DNA of 64,000 nucleotides from the NCBI GenBank assembly GCA_000403215.2, contig KE159530.1:1-64000 (forward strand), read 5' to 3'. The stretch comes from Lachnospiraceae bacterium A4 (lineage in GTDB: Bacteria > Bacillota > Clostridia > Lachnospirales > Lachnospiraceae). The position numbers were made by a program, and so were the translations under genes. Shown here in pieces: positions 36,534 to 44,938 of the stretch (positions are counted from its first letter, which is position 1; every line of letters begins with the position of its first letter). Under the pieces are notes generated by a model that worked only from the letters and a program-made list of their open reading frames with translations, did not search any database and was not told the origin of the DNA.

Positions 36534-37479
36534 CTGCTTTCAGTTTTTCAATGAGCTGGATATTCTAAAAATCCGATTGCATGTCCTTAGCCCGGTGGTG
36601 GACAGGTTTGTGATCAGCGAGGCGACAGAGACCTTTTCCGGTCTGGAGAAGCCTTTGTATTACGAAGAAAATAAAGCGATGTTTGCCGAATTTGAGGACA
36701 AGATTATCCATGTCGTCGTTGAGGATACGCCCCAAGGCGGCACCCACGAGCGCGATACCTTCCAGAAAAATGCGGTGACAAGGGGACTTGCTGGCTGCAC
36801 TGATGACGACATCGTGATTTTCAGTGATCTTGACGAGATTCCAAATCCCGACAAAATCCGTGAAATCCTGCAGAACTTTCAGGAGGACAAAATTTATCAC
36901 TTTGCGCAGCGTTTATTTTACTGCTATCTGAATATGGAGGAGGTATCGGGCAGTCTGCTGTCGTACGCGGGTGAGTTTGAGGGTGTGGCGCGCAAGAAGT
37001 GGATTGGCACAAAGATGCTCAGCTATAAACTATTAAGAGAGCAGCATCTTCTGCTCGGCGAGCTTCGGTTTCCAGAGCGCAAGGAAATCGGTATCCGCGT
37101 GGAGGACGGCGGATGGCACTTTGGATACATGGGCGGTCACGGGGAGAAGGACATCCGAAAGCGTGTGCAGGAAAAGGTGGTGTCCGCAGCGCATCAGGAA
37201 TATAATTCAAAACATGTGTTATCCAATGTGACAGACCAGATTAAAGACGGCAAAGATATCTTTGGCAGGAATGCGCAGTTTGTCCGGTGCGAGATTGACG
37301 AGAGCTTTCCAGCATATATCAGGGAGCATCAAAAGGAGCTGGACTTCTTGATTATGCATGAGGAAAAAGGGCTCAAAAAGGCATTCCGCAGGGCAAAAGT
37401 GACAATTAAAAACACCTGTTATAATATCCTTGTCTCGATCAAACGTGCAGGAAGAAGGCTGCTTGGGAAGGGAAATTAA
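36523..37479 (+). CDS. GT17-family glycosyltransferase
   Basis: A 318-residue protein of family GT17, whose animal members add the bisecting beta-1,4-GlcNAc to N-glycans. The signatures are MIYDCFQFFNELDILKIRL at the N-terminus, FVISEATETFSG (29-40), VIFSDLDEIPN with the DxD-type D102-x-D104, and a GGWHFGYMGG block. A GTG start with GGAGGA before it overlaps the previous gene by 11 bases, so translation is probably coupled. Bacterial GT17 genes are known in gut Firmicutes and Bacteroidetes; the sugar moved here is not known. Confidence 0.88.
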   Translation: MIYDCFQFFNELDILKIRLHVLSPVVDRFVISEATETFSGLEKPLYYEENKAMFAEFEDKIIHVVVEDTPQGGTHERDTFQKNAVTRGLAGCTDDDIVIFSDLDEIPNPDKIREILQNFQEDKIYHFAQRLFYCYLNMEEVSGSLLSYAGEFEGVARKKWIGTKMLSYKLLREQHLLLGELRFPERKEIGIRVEDGGWHFGYMGGHGEKDIRKRVQEKVVSAAHQEYNSKHVLSNVTDQIKDGKDIFGRNAQFVRCEIDESFPAYIREHQKELDFLIMHEEKGLKKAFRRAKVTIKNTCYNILVSIKRAGRRLLGKGN

Positions 37480-37516
37480 GATAAGGTAAGATATCGTAAG
37501 GTAAGGAGGGATTGGC

Positions 37517-38449
37517 GTGGAACGACCAAAGGTTTCGATCTGTATTCCCTGTTACAACAATGCGGACGAGGTAGAGTGCCTGCTGCAATCCATCTACAGC
37601 CAAGTGTACACAGACTTTGAGGTGAATATATCAGATGATTCGACCAATGATGATACAGAAGCCTTGGTGCACAGGTGTTATCCTAAAGTAAAGTACCAGC
37701 ACAACCAGAAGCCGTATGGACATATTTTTAACTGGAATGCCGCGCTCAAAATGGCGGAGGGGGATTATATCAAGGTGATGTTTAGCGATGACTGGTTTAC
37801 ACAGGAGACAAGCCTTGGCGCGTTTGTGACGCTGCTTGACGATAATCCCGGTGCCATGCTTGCGTTTTCCGGCAGCAGGCAGGTGCTGCTGGACGGGCAG
37901 AAGGGCGATGCCTTGCATCATGTGACGGCAGCGCACCAGACAAAATTCTATGACCGCGCTGCGGACGCGCAGTTTATAGACGGATTGCGAGAGGACTACC
38001 GCCATCTATTTCTCGGAAACCAGATTGGCGCGCCCAGCGCTGTCATCTACCGCAGGGGCAGTGCGCTGACTTTGTTTGATGAGCGGAGCAACTGGGCGTC
38101 CGATCTGTTTTTATACTTTGATTTATTGGAAAAAAATCCCATTTTTGCTCATACAGAGGCGCCCTTAGTCTCGATTGGCGTGCACCAAAACCAATACACG
38201 GAAAGCTTTGACGAGAAAGATGAGCGCATCTATAATGACTACAGATACATGTACACAAAGTATGGGCTGAGAAAAAGCAAGGCGTGCAGAGAGTACTTTG
38301 CGGCGCAGTTTTTGATTAAGTATCACAAGGGATTTCGGGAGGCGAAGGGGCTTGGGATTGGGCAAGGCTTGCTGGTGCGCAAATGGATTGCAGAGCAGCA
38401 AGCCACAGTGCGGTGTTTCCTGCAAAACCGGTTTTGCAGGAAACACTAA
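37517..38449 (+). CDS. GT2 family glycosyltransferase
   Basis: A 310-residue GT-A enzyme: VSICIPCYNNADEVECLL at the N-terminus, nucleotide-binding DDSTND (40-45), metal site FSDDW (89-93). It starts at GTG with AGGAGGG at good distance. The last ten or so codons are formed by a perfect 34-base palindrome, so the C-terminal tail is probably of recent origin and may not be functional. The protein resembles the GT2 encoded at 39677 in length and layout (both have an NRIVAPSA- or NQIGAPSA-like block). Specificity is unknown. Confidence 0.88.
   Translation: MERPKVSICIPCYNNADEVECLLQSIYSQVYTDFEVNISDDSTNDDTEALVHRCYPKVKYQHNQKPYGHIFNWNAALKMAEGDYIKVMFSDDWFTQETSLGAFVTLLDDNPGAMLAFSGSRQVLLDGQKGDALHHVTAAHQTKFYDRAADAQFIDGLREDYRHLFLGNQIGAPSAVIYRRGSALTLFDERSNWASDLFLYFDLLEKNPIFAHTEAPLVSIGVHQNQYTESFDEKDERIYNDYRYMYTKYGLRKSKACREYFAAQFLIKYHKGFREAKGLGIGQGLLVRKWIAEQQATVRCFLQNRFCRKH
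38413..38446. repeat. Perfect 34-base palindrome at a gene end
   Basis: Two 17-base arms meet with no spacer (left arm begins GTGTTTCCTGC; the centre is CCGG). In RNA it would form a long stem with a tiny loop just before the stop codon of the GT2 gene. A T-run follows only 11 bases later, so it could act as a partial terminator or RNA stabiliser. It looks like a REP-type palindrome. I saw no second copy in the window. Confidence 0.85.
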
Positions 38450-38454
38450 AGACA

Positions 38455-38506
38455 GCGTTTTTCCGTTCGTTTTGAACCGCGAAAGGCGGCATGGAGGATT
38501 GAAATG
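38455..38506 (+). repeat. Repeated hairpin-plus-ribosome-site leader, copy 2
   Basis: This 52-base stretch ends at the ATG of the polymerase-like gene and aligns without gaps to 61782-61833, with only about eight to twelve mismatches. It holds a T-run, a TTTGAACCGC segment, a small hairpin (CCGC 38477-38480, GCGG 38486-38489) and the ribosome site ATGGAGGA. The same length and exact position relative to the start codon suggest a duplicated leader element. Confidence 0.8.
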
Positions 38507-39673
38507 AATGACAAAAGGGCAAAAAAAACAGGTGAGGTCTGTTTCTGGACCGCTCTGATGATCGAACTTTTGATTGTGATTGTAGACAAGAGCGCGTACA
38601 TCAATCCACTGGAAAGCCAGCTATTCCGATTGACTTTTTTGCTGTTCTGTATCAAAATAGCTTTGACAAAATATTCCACAAAGGAATGGCTCATGATTTT
38701 ACTGTTTGGCAGTATTTTGTTTATTTCCTATCTGGTTAATGAGCGCGACGAAGCGGTGCGCGTGGTTGCATTCATCGCAGCTTGTAAAGGAATGGAAATC
38801 AAAAGGGTCATGAAGGTGGTATTCTGGACGACACTTGCAGGCTGCGCGGCGCTGATGGCGCTGTCATTGACGGGAATCTATGGGGCGGTATCGGTGACGG
38901 TTGACTATGGCAGGGGCGGTATGGAGACAAGGTATACACTCGGAATGGGGCATCCGAATGCCCTGCACTGTATGCTCTGGCTGGTGGTTGTGCTGGCAGT
39001 CTACTGTTATGCGGATAGGCTGAAGTGGTATTCGTATGCGGCGTTTTTGGGGATGGATTTTGTGCTGTACGCATTTACAGCATCCAAAACAGGCGTTATT
39101 GTATGGGCTTTTTTTGTCGTTGCGGCGTTTGCCATGCGTTACAGTAAAAGATGCAGAGAAAACAAGGCAGCGTATTTTCTGGGTGCTGCGATTGTGGCAG
39201 GATGCATTGTGTTTGCAATGATGGGAGCCCATATTGAAAATACTTACGAGACGCCCGACAGCCTGATGCATAAGCTGGACAAGCTGCTCAACGGCAGATA
39301 TCAGAGCTGCTATGCCGTTGAGGCGGCAAGACTTGAAAATTGGAAAGTGTTTGCATCGCCCGAAAATACGGAATTTTTTGATGTGGGCTTTGTCAGGCTG
39401 TTTTACTGGTATGGGATTGTTCCCGGAATACTTTATATTGGCATGAATGCCTACCTGCTCTATCAGAGCTATAAGGAGAAGGACTATGTCATGCTCGTCA
39501 TGATTGTGACGTTCTCTGTCTATAGTCTGATGGAGGCACATTTCATATCTGTGTACTTATTGCGGAATTACCTTCTGGTGCTGATGGGGCATTACTGGTA
39601 TCAGCCATTTGTGGCAAAATACAGGTTTGAGGGATATTTTTGGCAGGTCAGGGGCTTGCTGGGAAAGGCGTAG
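38504..39673 (+). CDS. O-antigen polymerase/ligase-like membrane protein
   Basis: A 389-residue protein with about ten or eleven helices. The segment ETRYTLGMGHPNALHCMLW, a large outside loop with an Arg/His-rich context, and a FTASKTGVIVW helix are typical of Wzy/WaaL-like proteins that join lipid-linked repeat units outside the membrane. Sequence is poorly conserved in this group, so the call relies on topology and the GHPN block. GGAGG lies before the ATG inside the repeated leader element. It is the only polymerase-like gene in the window. Confidence 0.72.
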   Translation: MNDKRAKKTGEVCFWTALMIELLIVIVDKSAYINPLESQLFRLTFLLFCIKIALTKYSTKEWLMILLFGSILFISYLVNERDEAVRVVAFIAACKGMEIKRVMKVVFWTTLAGCAALMALSLTGIYGAVSVTVDYGRGGMETRYTLGMGHPNALHCMLWLVVVLAVYCYADRLKWYSYAAFLGMDFVLYAFTASKTGVIVWAFFVVAAFAMRYSKRCRENKAAYFLGAAIVAGCIVFAMMGAHIENTYETPDSLMHKLDKLLNGRYQSCYAVEAARLENWKVFASPENTEFFDVGFVRLFYWYGIVPGILYIGMNAYLLYQSYKEKDYVMLVMIVTFSVYSLMEAHFISVYLLRNYLLVLMGHYWYQPFVAKYRFEGYFWQVRGLLGKA

Positions 39674-39676
39674 ACG

Positions 39677-40495
39677 ATGAAGCTGGTAAGCGTGGTTGTG
39701 TTGTCGTATCGCTCTGCGGAGACGATTGTCGAGACACTTGAAAGTATCAAAAATCAGACATATCCGAATATTGAATTGATTATCACAGACGATGCATCTC
39801 CTGACAATACAGTGCAGGTGGTTCAACAGTGGATTGCAAAGAACGAGGGGGCACTGACAGCCATAAAGCTTGTCACCTCAGACAAGAACACAGGGCTTCC
39901 TGCAAATATCAACAGAGGGTTGAAAGCTGCTACCGGAAAATACTATAAGGGCATCGCCGGAGACGACTACATGACAGCGGACGCCATTGCGTGCTATGTT
40001 CGGTTCTGCGAGGAGCACCCGAATGTCTTTCCGATTGCAAAAGTGCATCTCTTTAACGATCAGAACCCAGATGCAGTATATCCAGATGTGCAGGCATACT
40101 GTGACAGGTGTTATGAATTTGCACGGAAGGATTATCAGGAGCAGTACCGGATGCTGCTGCTTCAAAACAGGATTGTAGCGCCGTCGGCAACTTTTTACAC
40201 CATGGACTTTATCAGAAAAATAGGCGGCTATGAGGAGTGCTACAGGTGGTTTGAGGATTACCCGATGAATCTCGAAGCGATGCATGCGGGTTATAAATTT
40301 GGTCTGCTGGATAAGGAAATTGTGTGGTACCGCATGTCGGATAAGTCGGTGACCGCATCAAGTCTGTCCAGACTAAAAAAGACAGAGATGAAGCTCTTTT
40401 TCCGTAAGAGATTCTGGTATCTATTTCAAAACGGTATGGGATGGGAGGCAGTAAAACAGTGCAAAAGCTGGTTAAAAGTACTCGTACAAAAGTGA
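39677..40495 (+). CDS. GT2 family glycosyltransferase
   Basis: A 272-residue GT-A enzyme: VSVVVLSYRSAETIVETL, TDDASPDNT (37-45), and a GIAGDDYM metal-site block, followed by NRIVAPSATFY and a YRWFEDYPMNLEA acceptor block with the catalytic ED. It starts three bases after the polymerase-like gene. Its 3' end overlaps the next membrane-protein gene. Donor sugar is unknown; the overall layout is like the GT2 at 37517. Confidence 0.88.
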   Translation: MKLVSVVVLSYRSAETIVETLESIKNQTYPNIELIITDDASPDNTVQVVQQWIAKNEGALTAIKLVTSDKNTGLPANINRGLKAATGKYYKGIAGDDYMTADAIACYVRFCEEHPNVFPIAKVHLFNDQNPDAVYPDVQAYCDRCYEFARKDYQEQYRMLLLQNRIVAPSATFYTMDFIRKIGGYEECYRWFEDYPMNLEAMHAGYKFGLLDKEIVWYRMSDKSVTASSLSRLKKTEMKLFFRKRFWYLFQNGMGWEAVKQCKSWLKVLVQK

Positions 40496-42396
40496 GAAAG
40501 TGGCTGCAATATCTGGCGCTGGCTGTGGGACTCATTGCCCTCTATGTAATTTTACTTATGGCAGGGCAGGCAATACCGCGCGGACTGTTGCTGGACAATG
40601 TTCAGAAATCCTATTTGCAGCTTGAGAAACAGGGGTTATACTATGAAAGAATACCCGGCGCCTCATGGGACAACTGGACAGATAGCTATTTTATGAATGC
40701 TGCCGTGACAGAGTATGATGGAACATTATTGCAAAAGGCCATTGCAAATGCCCATACGACATACAGTGAGCTGGATGAAAGCGGTTCCACCAACACAATA
40801 GATGATGTGAAATATGCATTAGAGCAGGACAGCGACGCAATTGTCAAGCCGTATTCAAGATATTGGGTGGGAATGCTGACATTTTATAAAATACTGCTGC
40901 TGGTTATGCCGATTAACGGGATTCGTATCCTCATGTTTGCGATAATGACAGTGCTGTTTTTGGTCAGTGCTGTCGGCGTATACAAAATGCTCGGTGCAAA
41001 AGGACTGATCCCTTATTTGGTCAGTGTGCTTGTGGCAGCGTATTTTCCGCAGGCATTGTGTCTTGTCTATAATACAGACATTGTGATGATGCTTCTTATG
41101 ATGGTGGTTTGCTGGCAGCTGCTTCGCCAAAATGCTTCCACAGAGCGGTTTGCTGTCGTGTTTTTTCTGGGTGCTTCTATATTGGCGTATTTGAACTACT
41201 GGGCATTTCCGTTGATTACGCTGGGATTTCCGCTAGTATTTGTATTATCGGTCAGGATTGAGAATGGCAGCGGAATGAAAACGCTCGTGAAAGAGACGTT
41301 TCTCTTTTCAGTGTGCTGGGGCGTGGGGCTGGCTGGAACGGTACTCGCAAAGCAGGTTCTGTGCCGCTTTATACTGGGAACCCAGAGCGGCACAGAGCAG
41401 TTGTTTTTGCGAATGGGCTCGGAATTTACATGGAATGACCGTCTGATTTCGGTGGTGAACGGTCTAGTCAGGCGTATGTCAAGCAAACCAGTGTTGGTGT
41501 TGACCGTGGCCACAGCCGTATTACTGGTGATACTGTTGAATATACGTGCATATCGAGTGCAGTACAAGTGCTGTCTGCTTATTTTTGTTGCACTTTATCC
41601 TATATTATGGTGGTTTATGCTGCCAAACCACTGTATACATGGCTTTGTAATCCATATGTATGGCGTAACCTATTATGCGATGTTAAGCGCCGTTTTGATA
41701 AACATTCAGAGACCACAGATATTTGGTATGTGTTCAAAAAGTGGATTTATTAGCGCAATCGCAGTAAATATAGCAGTGCTTGCGGTGTGGGGGGCACTGT
41801 CATACGGGTTACTTCATGTGAATATCCATTATGGCGCAGAGGAGAGAGAACCATGGTCCTTGGAGACGGTCGGGACAATAAATACCAAGACAAGCAGTGT
41901 GGTGCAGGAGGTTCAATTTATTGATTTTACCATGCATACATTTTATTTAAAAAATATTAGTTCGATTCTTGTAAATCTGCCGGAAGATAAAAAGGACGGT
42001 ACACTGCATGTTGCGTTATCGGAGGAGGGCAGGGTGCTTTGCACCGCAGATATTGCGATTTCTGATATAGAGGCAGGTGCGTGGTTTGATATTCCGATGG
42101 GATGTGTTGTGGCGTTAAGTCATATCTATCAGATTACATACACTATGCAGGACAATAGCCAGTCAGAGCCGTATTTACTGGTGCAGGATCATGCACAGGC
42201 GGTCGGAGTGAATAAGGCGCTCTATGCTGATGGGCTGCTGGTGGATGGTGCACTGGCAAACAAATACCATTTAGACGCTTATATCCTGCCTGTAGAGGCG
42301 AAAGGATGTATTTTGTTTCTTGTGTTGGCGGTCATGGAGTATGGGATATTTCTGTTGAAATTTGGAAATCATAAAATAGGGTATAAATACCGTTGA
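40459..42396 (+). CDS. Multi-spanning GT-C-like membrane protein (paralogue of the gene at 22846)
   Basis: A 645-residue protein with about ten helices and a C-terminal outside beta-rich domain of about 170 residues that its paralogue at 22846 lacks. The first outside loop holds DNWTDSYFM (Asp71, Asp75), then a PYSRYWVGMLTFYK block, both shared with the paralogue, as is a later YWAFPLITLGFPLVFVL (paralogue: LLTYPTASLGVPLVCIL). It is probably a polyprenyl-phosphate-sugar-dependent glycosyltransferase. The start is uncertain: GTG at 40459 has GGGAGG ten bases upstream, while the ATG at 40441 has no ribosome site. Both overlap the GT2 gene before it. Confidence 0.65.
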   Translation: MQKLVKSTRTKVRKWLQYLALAVGLIALYVILLMAGQAIPRGLLLDNVQKSYLQLEKQGLYYERIPGASWDNWTDSYFMNAAVTEYDGTLLQKAIANAHTTYSELDESGSTNTIDDVKYALEQDSDAIVKPYSRYWVGMLTFYKILLLVMPINGIRILMFAIMTVLFLVSAVGVYKMLGAKGLIPYLVSVLVAAYFPQALCLVYNTDIVMMLLMMVVCWQLLRQNASTERFAVVFFLGASILAYLNYWAFPLITLGFPLVFVLSVRIENGSGMKTLVKETFLFSVCWGVGLAGTVLAKQVLCRFILGTQSGTEQLFLRMGSEFTWNDRLISVVNGLVRRMSSKPVLVLTVATAVLLVILLNIRAYRVQYKCCLLIFVALYPILWWFMLPNHCIHGFVIHMYGVTYYAMLSAVLINIQRPQIFGMCSKSGFISAIAVNIAVLAVWGALSYGLLHVNIHYGAEEREPWSLETVGTINTKTSSVVQEVQFIDFTMHTFYLKNISSILVNLPEDKKDGTLHVALSEEGRVLCTADIAISDIEAGAWFDIPMGCVVALSHIYQITYTMQDNSQSEPYLLVQDHAQAVGVNKALYADGLLVDGALANKYHLDAYILPVEAKGCILFLVLAVMEYGIFLLKFGNHKIGYKYR

Positions 42397-42405
42397 AGTA
42401 TTGAA

Positions 42406-42428
42406 GTCTATCATTGGTGATGATAGAC
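42406..42428 (+). repeat. Hairpin in the gap before the AT-rich segment
   Basis: Perfect 9-base arms (GTCTATCAT and ATGATAGAC) surround a five-base loop, ten bases after a stop codon. The following bases are A-rich and not T-rich, so it is a poor terminator. A perfect TATAAT at 42489-42494 lies 20 bases before the next ATG but lacks a -35 match. Together they may mark the end of one subunit of the locus and the start of another. Confidence 0.4.
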
Positions 42429-42514
42429 AAGTAATTAAAATAGTGGTAAAATAATACAGGGAGTAGGGCATATAGAATGTTATGTGTATATAATGAGAAA
42501 TAGGAGATTGGATT

Positions 42515-44065
42515 ATGTCAGAATTGGATAAATGGATAAAACGGAATTGGAAATTGTGTTTTGTCATGTTGGTTGCAATTGTCAGCAGAAGCGTACTGCT
42601 TGGAAAGATACCATGCGGGGTACATGCAGATGAGGCTTTTGCTGGCTATGAAGCATATTCTATTCTGAATTATGGCACTGACTCATGGGGATATGCGTTT
42701 CCTGTTTATCTAACAACATGGGGAAGTGGTATGAGTGTACTTGAATCCTTTCTGATGATTCCATTCATCAGACTTGGAGGACTCAGTCTGATTACAATAA
42801 GGCTTCCACAAATGATTATGGGGATAATTTCTGTATATATCGTATATCTGCTTTTTAATAGAATTGCTGACCCTAAAAAAGCGTTGTGGGCAGCCACAAT
42901 GATTGCTGTGTGTCCGTGGCATATTATGATGAGCAGATGGGGATTAGATGCTAATCTTGCGCCAGCATTTATTCTGTTGGCAATGTATTTTTCTATTTTA
43001 GGTCTCTCAAAAGAAAAGTATCTGCTTGTTTCGGCTCTTTTTTGGGGACTATCTTTATATTGTTATGCATTGATTTGGCTGTTTGTACCATGTTTTCTTT
43101 TCTTTTCTATATTATACTGTATTAAATACCATAAAATCAGGGTATCAGGATATACAGCGGGCGCTATTGTGATTCTATTTCTGCTTGCAATGCCCTTGTT
43201 ATTATTTGTGGGCGTTAATATGGGATTGCTGCCAGAGATAAGGACACCATACATTTCGATTCCATCTTTGGTGCAGTTTCGGGGGGATGAACTAAATAGT
43301 ACACATATTATGGCTAATATAAAGGATTTGTTAAGGATTTATATCAAGCAGGATGATTATAATTTGATGAGTAGTATTCCTTATTTTGGCTTATATTATC
43401 TTTATTCTTTGTTTTTTATACTGGCAGGGGGGTATGATATTTTAAAGACAGTACATCATAATGTGAAACAGAACAAGTTTGGATATGAGATGTTTTTGGT
43501 AATTTGGATTGTGATTTGTATTGTAATTAGCCTGTTTCGTTCAATGTCTGTCTACAGGGCTAACTGTATGAATCTGGCAATACTGTTTTTAATGATTCGA
43601 GGAAGCTATTGTATAGGGCAGGCATTCAAAAGCCCGCGAATACAACAGGGAATCTTTGCTGTATATATGGGCAGTTTTATTTTGTTTATGGGGTATTACT
43701 TTACAATATATCCGAATACGATTAAAGAAAGACAGATGGCTGGTGCAAAAGAGGCTTTGGAATATGCAGTTGAAATACAGAAAGAGCATACTGATGGAGT
43801 GATTCATATAACCAGTAAGCTGCGGCATCCGCAGGTTTTGTTTTATATGGAATACCCAGTAGATTTATATATGGAAACGGTTAAATGGAAGAATTATCCT
43901 GCAAGATGGCTTGAGGCAGAGCATTTCGGGGATTTTTGGTGGAATACAGAAAATCTGACAGATGGTATATATGTGATATGCCGTGAAGAGATAGCTGATT
44001 TTGAAAATGCGGGGTATCATATCACACAGTTTGATGCCTGTGCAGTTGCATTTCGAGAAGAATAA
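42515..44065 (+). CDS. GT-C glycosyltransferase (PMT_2/ArnT-like)
   Basis: A 516-residue membrane protein with about eleven helices. The first outside loop has GVHADEAFAGYEAYSIL with the Asp39-Glu40 pair that is the catalytic hallmark of the PMT/ArnT group, and DSWGYAFPVYLTTWGSGMS follows. These enzymes use polyprenyl-phosphate sugars. AGGAG lies eight bases before the ATG. It opens the AT-rich segment of the locus. Which of the lipid-linked sugars it uses cannot be read from sequence. Confidence 0.85.
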   Translation: MSELDKWIKRNWKLCFVMLVAIVSRSVLLGKIPCGVHADEAFAGYEAYSILNYGTDSWGYAFPVYLTTWGSGMSVLESFLMIPFIRLGGLSLITIRLPQMIMGIISVYIVYLLFNRIADPKKALWAATMIAVCPWHIMMSRWGLDANLAPAFILLAMYFSILGLSKEKYLLVSALFWGLSLYCYALIWLFVPCFLFFSILYCIKYHKIRVSGYTAGAIVILFLLAMPLLLFVGVNMGLLPEIRTPYISIPSLVQFRGDELNSTHIMANIKDLLRIYIKQDDYNLMSSIPYFGLYYLYSLFFILAGGYDILKTVHHNVKQNKFGYEMFLVIWIVICIVISLFRSMSVYRANCMNLAILFLMIRGSYCIGQAFKSPRIQQGIFAVYMGSFILFMGYYFTIYPNTIKERQMAGAKEALEYAVEIQKEHTDGVIHITSKLRHPQVLFYMEYPVDLYMETVKWKNYPARWLEAEHFGDFWWNTENLTDGIYVICREEIADFENAGYHITQFDACAVAFREE

Positions 44066-44110
44066 TCATGGCGAAATAACATTTTTGCAGAGATAAGAGG
44101 GCTGGACAAA

Positions 44111-44938
44111 ATGGTTATAGCTGTAAATTATGCAGACAAAAAGTTTCAAAGAGCTCAAAAGCTCAACAGTAGGTCAGCGAGACAGTGGGGAGCTGATAAA
44201 GTTATTGAATATGGACCGAAAGATATCGACGAGGCATTTCGGAGGCACAATGAAGAGATTTTAAATGCGCCAAGGGGGGGCGGATATTATCTTTGGAAAC
44301 CATATATATATAGAAAGGCTTATGGATTATTGGGGGAGAATGATTATCTGGTTTATACTGATTCGGGTTCTGTATATGTCAATAAAATAAAATATCTTAT
44401 TGACTGTATGGAACATCAAAAGGTATCAGTCATGATATTCTCACTAGAAAAGGAAAGAATAGAAAGGTGTAATACAAAAAGGGATGCATTTGTGCTCACA
44501 GGGTGTGACGAAGTAATGTACACAGATACACCACAGTCCATCGGAGGATATCTTGTCTGCAAAAAAGCACCCGAGGTGGAGGCTTTTCTCGATGAAGTAC
44601 TGCGATATGCACAGGATATACGAATTATCTCAGATGAGCCGAATGTGATGGGACTTCCAGATTATAAGGACTTTGTGGATCATAGACATGACCAATCTGT
44701 AATTTCACTGATTTCCAAAAAGTATGGGTTCAAGAGATTTCGTGATCCATCGCAGTTTGGGCTGGTTAACCATTATGAAGCAGAGGTTGAACAGCGAAGT
44801 ACTTATCCGCAGATTGTCGATTCACACCGATTTAATGCAGGATGCATTGCCGAAATTAAATTCAGAAGGTTGAAACCTGTTTGCAGAATTGCAAGAATTT
44901 TGAAAAAGATAAAATACAGGGTTGGAGGAAAAAGATGA
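44111..44938 (+). CDS. Putative GT-A type glycosyltransferase
   Basis: A 275-residue soluble protein. It shows RGGGYYLWKPYIYRKAYGLL (55-74) followed by DYLVYTDSGSVYV, where the DSG (84-86) probably replaces DxD as the metal site. This layout occurs in many capsule-locus proteins annotated only as glycosyltransferases or hypothetical; I do not know a named family. GAGGG precedes the ATG. The stop overlaps the next start in an ATGA, and both genes share the AT-rich composition. The role in sugar transfer is an inference. Confidence 0.62.
   Translation: MVIAVNYADKKFQRAQKLNSRSARQWGADKVIEYGPKDIDEAFRRHNEEILNAPRGGGYYLWKPYIYRKAYGLLGENDYLVYTDSGSVYVNKIKYLIDCMEHQKVSVMIFSLEKERIERCNTKRDAFVLTGCDEVMYTDTPQSIGGYLVCKKAPEVEAFLDEVLRYAQDIRIISDEPNVMGLPDYKDFVDHRHDQSVISLISKKYGFKRFRDPSQFGLVNHYEAEVEQRSTYPQIVDSHRFNAGCIAEIKFRRLKPVCRIARILKKIKYRVGGKR

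Noticed and set aside
42406-42428. Hairpin as a terminator
   Set aside because: No T-run follows; the bases after it are A-rich.
44881-44934. Earlier start for the GT-D-like protein
   Set aside because: The ATG at 44935 has a GGAGG site and an ATGA overlap, while the earlier start has none.
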